Shown here one piece after another: positions 3,701 through 6,462 of a stretch of DNA of 6,462 nucleotides (position 1 is the stretch's first letter; the number at the start of each line of letters is the position of its first letter). A model generated the notes under the pieces. That model ran no database searches. It had not been told where the DNA came from and was given only the letters and a program-made list of their open reading frames with translations. A program made the translations under genes and the position numbers. Location of the stretch: positions 1-6,462 of the forward strand of contig CAAGIU010000278.1 in NCBI GenBank assembly GCA_900770015.1, in the 5' to 3' direction. Origin of the DNA: an uncultured Oscillospiraceae bacterium. Lineage in GTDB: Bacteria > Bacillota_A > Clostridia > Oscillospirales > Oscillospiraceae.

Positions 3701-6462
3701 GAAGCCGGCAACGCCATGGCAACCCAGACAAACTCCGCCCAGACGCCTGCATTTGCCTACTTCTCCGATACCATGCGCAATCTGCTGGGCGGCTCCAACG
3801 GTACTACCACCGGCTTTGTTTCCGGCAGCGTCGGCAGAGAGTCGGAGGTCGTGAGCAACTTCATGGCAAGTCCCTCGTGGAGCAGCAACCCCAGCCAGAT
3901 CGTGCAGTATGCTTCCTGCCACGATAACTACACTCTGGTTGACAAGCTGGTTCTGTCAACCGGCAAGTCCGCCATGGATTCCGACATCATCAAGATGAAC
4001 AATCTGGCAGCCGCTGTGTACCTGACCTCTCAGGGCATCCCCTTCATCCATGCCGGTGAGGACTTCCTGCGTGAAAAGCTGGAAGAGGACGGCGGTCGCT
4101 GCGAGAACAGCTATAAGGCTTCCGATGCAGTCAACCAGCTCCGGTGGTCCAACCTGGAACAGTCCGACTATGCGGCGACCTCCGCGTACTATCAGGGACT
4201 CATTGCGTTCCGCAAGGCCCATCCCGCACTGCGTCTGACCTCCGCTGCGGACATTGCTGCCCATGTCACCACCCTGCAGGCAAGCGGCAACCTGGTTGCA
4301 ATGCAAATCAACGGCGGCATCAACGGAGAATCCGCAGGGAGCATCGTTGCGATTTTCAACGCCAACAGCGAGGCAAAGACGGTGACCCTGCCCGGTGGCA
4401 CCTGGCAGATCTGTGTTCGGGACAATATCGCCGGCACTGCCTCTCTGGGTGAAGCTTCCGGTTCCGTCAGTGTGTCCGGTATCTCCGCAATGATTCTGGT
4501 TCAGGAAAGCTCCGAGCCAAGGCAGGAATACTATCTCTTTGGCTATATCAATCGGGAGAACTACGGCGTTGCATCCGATTATGCAACTCTGGGCGAGTAC
4601 AAGTTCGACGAAAACGGCAAGCTGACCACCACCTTCACGGCAGACAGCTATGTGGGTGTCAAGACCAGCGACCTGTCCGCATGGTATCAGACCGATGGCT
4701 GGCTGGGCAGTGTGAATTCCGCGACCCTGTATGACTCCAATTTCTTCCCGGAAATCAACACGGACACGCTGGATAAGCTTCTTGTCCCCGGTGGTGTTGA
4801 AGTCACCTTCACCCTGACGGTCAATGAGAACCACACGGTCACGCTGAGCTACGAGGCAGACACCCTCTTCATTGAGGATACCAGCGGCATCCAGGGCGGC
4901 GTGACCCTCCACGCATGGAACTGGTCCTTCGCTGAAATTGAGCAGAACATGGCCCTCATCGCAAAGCAGGGCTATACCGCCATCCAGACCTCTCCCATCC
5001 AGCCCACAAAGGAAGCTACCATCAACAAGGGAGCCGGTACAAACTGGTGGGTCCACTACCAGCCCGTTGATTTCATCATCAACACCGATACCGGCAATGC
5101 ACTGGGCACCAAGGCGGAGTTCGTCAGCATGGTGGAGACTGCCCACGCATACGGTATCAAGGTCATCGTTGACGTTGTGGCCAACCATCTGGGCAACGAG
5201 ACCGGCAATGACCTGTCCTCTGCAATTCCCGAATATCTGCTCGAGGACGCATACTGGCATGACTACACCCAGGATACGTCTGCCGAGGAGTACAACACGG
5301 GCAACAGATACGGCATTACCCAGAAGTGCATGGGCGGTCTGCCCGACCTGAACACCGCAAACAAGGATGTTCAGGGCTACGTCCTCGACTTCCTGAAGGA
5401 ATGTATTGATGTGGGCGTGGACGGCTTCCGCTTCGACGCAACCAAGCACATCGAGACCCCGGAGGATGACGCCTCCTTCGCCAGCGACTTCTGGCCCACC
5501 GTGGTGGGCGGCGCTGAGGAATACGCCAAGACCACCAGAGGCATTGACCTGTATTGCTACGGCGAGCTTCTGGATGAGCCCGGCGGAATGCTCCCCATCT
5601 CCGCATATACCAAGTATGTTGCCGTTACCGACAACTCCTGGGGCAACACCCTGACCGCAGGCGTTGCAAGCGGCAATGCTGCCGCCCTGAACGCCGGTTA
5701 CAACAAGGTCGCCGATGCTGCGCAGCTTATCATCTGGGCCGAGTCCCATGACACCTATGCCAATGATGACGGTCTCTCCCGGAACACCTCCGAGGAGGAC
5801 ATCATCAAGTCCTGGGCATTGGTGGCAGCCCGCGCGGATGCCATGGGTCTGTACTTCGCACGTCCCGAAAGTCTGACGCAGGAACTGGGCGTGGCATCTC
5901 TCACCGGCTGGACTGACGCAAAGGTCAAGGCTGCCAACGAGTTCCACAATGCCTTTGCGGGCGAGGGTGAGGTCGTGTCCCATGAGGGCGGCATCGCTTA
6001 CATCGAGCGCGGCAACGCAGGCGTGGTTCTGGTAAACACCAAGGGCAACGAAGCAACCGTCAGTGTCACTGCCTGCGCAATGGCTGACGGCACCTATACC
6101 GACCGGATCAGCAAGACCACCTTCACCGTTGCCGACGGCAAGATCACCGGCACCATCGGCAGCAGCGGCATCGCTGTCGTCTACAATGTCAAGGAATGTG
6201 CGCACGAGTATGTTGCTGTGGTGACCGAGCCCACCTGCACCGAGGGCGGCTACACCACCTATACCTGTTCCGCTTGCGGCGACAGCTATGTTGGTGACGA
6301 GGTTGCAGCTACCGGCCACACCGGCGGTACTTACACCGACAACGGCGACGGCACGCACGATCAGGTCTGCGGCACTTGCGGTGAATTGATCGTAGACAAC
6401 GAAGCACACACCTTTGTTGACGGCACCTGCGTCTGCGGCGCTGTTGAAGTCACCGAGCCGGA
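593..6462 (+). CDS. Secreted dual-catalytic amylopullulanase: type I pullulanase (GH13_14) fused to AmyE-type alpha-amylase (GH13_28), 3' end outside window
   Basis: The frame is open for 1,956 codons without a stop, so the protein exceeds 200 kDa and its C-terminus is missing. Module order by residue: signal peptide 1-40; unassigned beta-module 45-147; CBM26-like 162-250 and 265-350; CBM48/AMPK-like 374-466; CBM41 470-576; pullulanase N2-like 582-678; CBM48 679-784; pullulanase barrel plus C-domain 805-1305; unassigned module 1312-1428; AmyE-like amylase 1434-1865; Cys/His repeat tail from 1869. The first barrel should cleave alpha-1,6 branches of amylopectin, glycogen or pullulan (EC 3.2.1.41). 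The second should cleave internal alpha-1,4 bonds (EC 3.2.1.1). All six catalytic acids are present. The product acts outside the cell, probably held near the surface by its unseen C-terminus. It appears to have its own promoter (515-543). Codon use is strongly C/G-ending; TTA and CTA are absent and TCA occurs once. Known amylopullulanases of Bifidobacterium (ApuB) and alkaliphilic Bacillus place the amylase first; here the order is reversed. The fusion and the two activities are clear; substrate details are inferred. Confidence 0.96.
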   Translation, partial: MTKWINSFRRSGIAKRMLSLCLALAMLVALVPVATQTVHAAQSGDTLYLKPNSNWTQAGARFAAYFFGAGTTWVGMTDTDGDGYYEVTIPTGGYTSVIFCRMNPAATENNWDTKWNQTGDLTIPADDTNCYTVADGTWGDSGSWSVYTPAGSGEETEPVTDVTVHYRNTGAWTTVNGYAWDAVSGATYNGAWPGFELTENAEHSNWYTLTLSGMNAAGGIGVIFNNGSDKTSDISITANGEYWYDDGLLTAAPASWENGAVVLADYTVKLHFANLCNWGSVYLYSWGAYSTGGWPGALTARDAEGFYSIELNYQAAADQGLSFIFSGGGQTVDLTLAAGDFVDNKVEKWIAPTTTDSTGKYYADIFDSPDAIAISPVVNGTSVTFAYKGSTTDTVELYGSMNGWASGYTMTSNAYGVFRVTLDDVPYGIHTYKFVVNGNWIIDPLNSWVETETGGNQNSAFLISNPELDDNTVTLNIHYSRADGKYDNWNVHAWSLHFADQFDFDSGHVATIEVDGRKTPYISFIIRQSIGSDKWVSQLAQQRIDLSETVSGTIDMYVTVNADGSLTVRQTKSEDLVVCNKVSSVNLDYDKNTITVTTRTAVKDPNTAFAIYCNGTAADMIDQVTAVGSTYTFTLKQTLDLVTLYRYSLRFSEQAKFTDYDYAIGIVGVYASDKFAAEFTYTGGDLGATYSALETAFKVWAPTAESVSLKLYATGSDAEAGAEDLVAYEMTKGEKGVWSIRILGDLKNLYYTYAVTVDGKTTEACDPYARTTGVNGSRAMIVDLDATDPVGWDADTNPNPLTSYTDAVIYELHIRDFSVDESSGVSEANRGKFLALTETGTTTANGVSTGLDHLKDLGITHLHLLPVYDYATVDETTCDSFNWGYDPQNYNVPEGSYSTNPYDGNVRVSEMKQMVQGLHDNGISVIMDVVYNHVYDAGAFCYNTIVPGYFSRQNADGSYSNGSGCGNDTASEREMVRDYIVDSVMYWKEEYHIDGFRFDLVGLLDVTTINEIVNTVHEKYPDVIFYGEGWTIGTAVEAGNAMATQTNSAQTPAFAYFSDTMRNLLGGSNGTTTGFVSGSVGRESEVVSNFMASPSWSSNPSQIVQYASCHDNYTLVDKLVLSTGKSAMDSDIIKMNNLAAAVYLTSQGIPFIHAGEDFLREKLEEDGGRCENSYKASDAVNQLRWSNLEQSDYAATSAYYQGLIAFRKAHPALRLTSAADIAAHVTTLQASGNLVAMQINGGINGESAGSIVAIFNANSEAKTVTLPGGTWQICVRDNIAGTASLGEASGSVSVSGISAMILVQESSEPRQEYYLFGYINRENYGVASDYATLGEYKFDENGKLTTTFTADSYVGVKTSDLSAWYQTDGWLGSVNSATLYDSNFFPEINTDTLDKLLVPGGVEVTFTLTVNENHTVTLSYEADTLFIEDTSGIQGGVTLHAWNWSFAEIEQNMALIAKQGYTAIQTSPIQPTKEATINKGAGTNWWVHYQPVDFIINTDTGNALGTKAEFVSMVETAHAYGIKVIVDVVANHLGNETGNDLSSAIPEYLLEDAYWHDYTQDTSAEEYNTGNRYGITQKCMGGLPDLNTANKDVQGYVLDFLKECIDVGVDGFRFDATKHIETPEDDASFASDFWPTVVGGAEEYAKTTRGIDLYCYGELLDEPGGMLPISAYTKYVAVTDNSWGNTLTAGVASGNAAALNAGYNKVADAAQLIIWAESHDTYANDDGLSRNTSEEDIIKSWALVAARADAMGLYFARPESLTQELGVASLTGWTDAKVKAANEFHNAFAGEGEVVSHEGGIAYIERGNAGVVLVNTKGNEATVSVTACAMADGTYTDRISKTTFTVADGKITGTIGSSGIAVVYNVKECAHEYVAVVTEPTCTEGGYTTYTCSACGDSYVGDEVAATGHTGGTYTDNGDGTHDQVCGTCGELIVDNEAHTFVDGTCVCGAVEVTEP
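725..1033 (+). other. Unassigned N-terminal beta-module (residues 45-147), probable glycan-binding
   Basis: About 100 residues rich in aromatic, Gly and Thr residues. It opens with a YLKPNSNW segment, followed by GARFAAYFFG, a DTDGDG acidic loop that could bind calcium, YTSVIFCRMNP, and a WNQTGDLTIP strand. The pattern of short strands with exposed Trp fits a beta-sandwich carbohydrate-binding module. I recall similar domains in other clostridial secreted glycan-active proteins but cannot give a family number. Its place at the head of a row of starch-binding modules suggests the same job. A Gly/Glu-rich linker (148-161) separates it from the next module. Confidence 0.6.
1076..1642 (+). other. 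Tandem CBM26-like starch-binding modules (residues 162-250 and 265-350)
   Basis: Both modules show the family pattern of an N-terminal strand, an aromatic surface segment, a G-x-WPG turn and a late strand ending in a Phe-rich core. In the first these are W172, NGYAWD at 176-181, GAWPG, and GVIFNNG. In the second they are NWGSVYLYSW, GGWPG and SFIFSGGG. CBM26 modules bind maltooligosaccharides and granular starch through two Trp/Tyr residues and often occur in pairs to raise avidity. The two copies are clearly diverged, so they are not a recent duplication. Confidence 0.8.
1712..1990 (+). other. CBM48/AMPK-type glycogen-binding-like module (residues 374-466)
   Basis: The segment VELYGSMNGW, followed by GVFRVTLDDV, GIHTYKFVVNG and NWIIDPLN, is the signature of the immunoglobulin-like fold found in AMPK-type glycogen-binding domains and N-terminal domains of GH13 debranching enzymes. 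It is separate from the second CBM48 next to the pullulanase barrel. The conserved Trp (NGW) and the KF/W pair of the ligand site are present, so carbohydrate binding is plausible. Confidence 0.75.
2000..2320 (+). other. CBM41 (pullulanase-associated, PUD) module (residues 470-576)
   Basis: The strand TLNIHYSRADGKYDNW followed by VHAW matches the start of the PUD family, in which two Trp residues (here W489 and W494) stack on glucose rings. The middle, SFIIRQ and SDKWVSQ, matches the family's conserved strand and DxW loop. CBM41 modules are almost diagnostic of extracellular pullulanases and bind alpha-1,4/alpha-1,6 glucans. Confidence 0.82.
2336..2944 (+). other. Pullulanase N2-like region and CBM48 (residues 582-784)
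   Basis: Residues 582-678 form the beta-rich segment that usually precedes the barrel domain in type I pullulanases. The CBM48 begins at 679, with GGDLGATYS and FKVWAPTAESV at 697-707, and ends with ACDPYARTTGVNG and an RAMIVDL strand. This module packs against the GH13 barrel and helps place branched substrate. The order N2, CBM48, barrel is the normal type I pullulanase order. Confidence 0.82.
3005..4507 (+). other. Type I pullulanase catalytic domain, GH13_14 (residues 805-1305)
   Basis: It begins with AVIYELHIRDFS. The type I pullulanase hallmark (usually YNWGYDP) appears as FNWGYDP at 881-887. Region I is DVVYNH (928-933). Region II is GFRFDLVG, with nucleophile D999. Region III is FYGEGW, with acid/base E1028. 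Region IV is YASCHDN, with H1110 and stabiliser D1111. The later segment FIHAGEDFLREK at 1151-1162 matches the pullulanase motif after region IV. A beta-rich C-domain (about 1210-1305) ends in SAMILVQ. Nothing needed for catalysis is missing. C1109 beside the catalytic H-D pair is a small oddity. Confidence 0.93.
4526..4876 (+). other. Unassigned module between the two catalytic domains (residues 1312-1428)
   Basis: It starts with YYLFGYINRENYGVASDY and continues with LGEYKFDENGKLTTTF, SYVGVKTSD, an AWYQTDGWLG aromatic stretch, and a closing VEVTFTLTVNENHTVTLSY strand pair. Predicted content is almost all beta. Exposed Trp and Tyr residues suggest carbohydrate binding. I recall similar stretches in other clostridial secreted amylases but know no family name. 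It may act both as a spacer between the two barrels and as a binding module. Confidence 0.6.
4892..6187 (+). other. Alpha-amylase catalytic domain, GH13_28 (AmyE-like), residues 1434-1865
   Basis: The sequence follows Bacillus subtilis AmyE closely throughout. VTLHAWNWSF opens the barrel, then GYTAIQTSPI, a substrate-site segment NWWVHYQP (1484-1491), and region I DVVANH (1527-1532). Region II is GFRFDATKHIE with nucleophile D1615, matching AmyE D176. Region III is YCYGELLD with acid/base E1658, matching AmyE E208. Region IV is ESHDTYANDD with D1720, matching AmyE D269. The C-domain (GVVLVNTKG to SGIAVVYN) is complete. The expected reaction is endo-hydrolysis of alpha-1,4 bonds in starch. The module's length is close to that of AmyE, so it could fold on its own. 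Confidence 0.94.
6197..6462 (+). other. Cys/His-rich repeat tail, cut by the window edge (residues 1869-1956)
   Basis: Two related units are visible. The first runs C1869-x-H1871, then PTCTEGGYTTYTC, then C-x-x-C (C1892, C1895), and ends at H1909. The second has GDGTHD, C-x-x-C (C1926, C1929), H1939 and a closing C-x-C (C1946, C1948). The spacing resembles metal-binding ribbons, but disulfide bonding is equally possible outside the cell. Such repeats are common near the C-termini of clostridial surface proteins, where they often precede a wall-anchoring or binding domain. No LPXTG motif, dockerin or S-layer domain is visible before the sequence ends. Confidence 0.75.

Noticed and set aside
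587..3922. Minus-strand open frame of 1,111 codons opposite the first part of the amylopullulanase gene
   Set aside because: It is in codon-on-codon register with the real gene and exists because TTA, CTA and TCA are avoided on the sense strand. Its translation is Gly/Val/Ile/His-rich with no recognisable domain, and it ends at TTA 587-589, just outside the real gene.
4938..5351. Plus-strand frame of 137 codons inside the amylase region
   Set aside because: It overlaps the AmyE-like domain out of frame and its translation is a Ser/Pro/Thr/Arg-rich low-complexity shadow. Similar short frames within 1236-1796, 3378-3854, 4050-4452 and 5406-5654 were dropped for the same reason.
3956..6409. Minus-strand open frame of 817 codons opposite the second half of the gene
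   Set aside because: Same register and cause as the previous one; it ends at the single sense TCA (3956-3958). The sense strand there encodes unmistakable GH13 motifs.
593..6462. Frameshift or assembly chimera joining two separate enzyme genes
   Set aside because: A single frame runs without interruption through both barrels with uniform codon use and an intact module between them, so a genuine fusion is the simpler reading.

Overview
The window is dominated by one very large plus-strand gene, running from ATG at 593 past the right edge at 6462 (at least 1,956 codons, no stop reached). It encodes a secreted, multi-modular, dual-catalytic starch-degrading enzyme, in effect an amylopullulanase. 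From the N-terminus it carries a signal peptide, an unassigned beta-rich module, two CBM26-like starch-binding modules, a CBM48/AMPK-type module, a CBM41 (PUD) module, a pullulanase N2-like region and a CBM48. These lead into a complete type I pullulanase barrel (GH13_14). An unassigned module follows, then a complete AmyE-type alpha-amylase (GH13_28), and finally a Cys/His-rich repeat tail cut by the window edge. Both GH13 barrels keep the nucleophile Asp, acid/base Glu and transition-state-stabilising Asp, so both should be active.

The likely source is an anaerobic, starch-using Firmicute of the Clostridia, probably a gut Oscillospiraceae/Ruminococcaceae-type organism. The reasons are the AGGAGG ribosome-binding site, the Gram-positive signal peptide, the closeness of the second catalytic domain to Bacillus subtilis AmyE, the module set, and the Cys/His tail repeats common in clostridial surface proteins. 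The codon use is moderately GC-rich. This placement is inference, not proof.

Layout: positions 1-482 hold the 3' end of an unrecognised reading frame (2-265) and a small unrecognised frame (297-482), in DNA that is visibly more AT-rich than the big gene. Positions 483-592 are the control region of the big gene. It has a 14-bp near-perfect palindrome (490-503), a promoter with a perfect TATAAT (515-543) and a strong Shine-Dalgarno sequence (574-580). The rest is the amylopullulanase gene.

Working model: the exported protein binds insoluble or branched starch through its N-terminal modules. The pullulanase half cleaves alpha-1,6 branch points and the AmyE half cleaves alpha-1,4 linkages, releasing maltooligosaccharides for uptake. 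No transporter or regulator gene lies in the window. I saw no RNA gene, CRISPR array or mobile element. The long minus-strand open frames opposite the gene are codon-bias shadows. I found no clear undescribed system; the most novel parts are the three modules without a family name and the order of the two catalytic halves.
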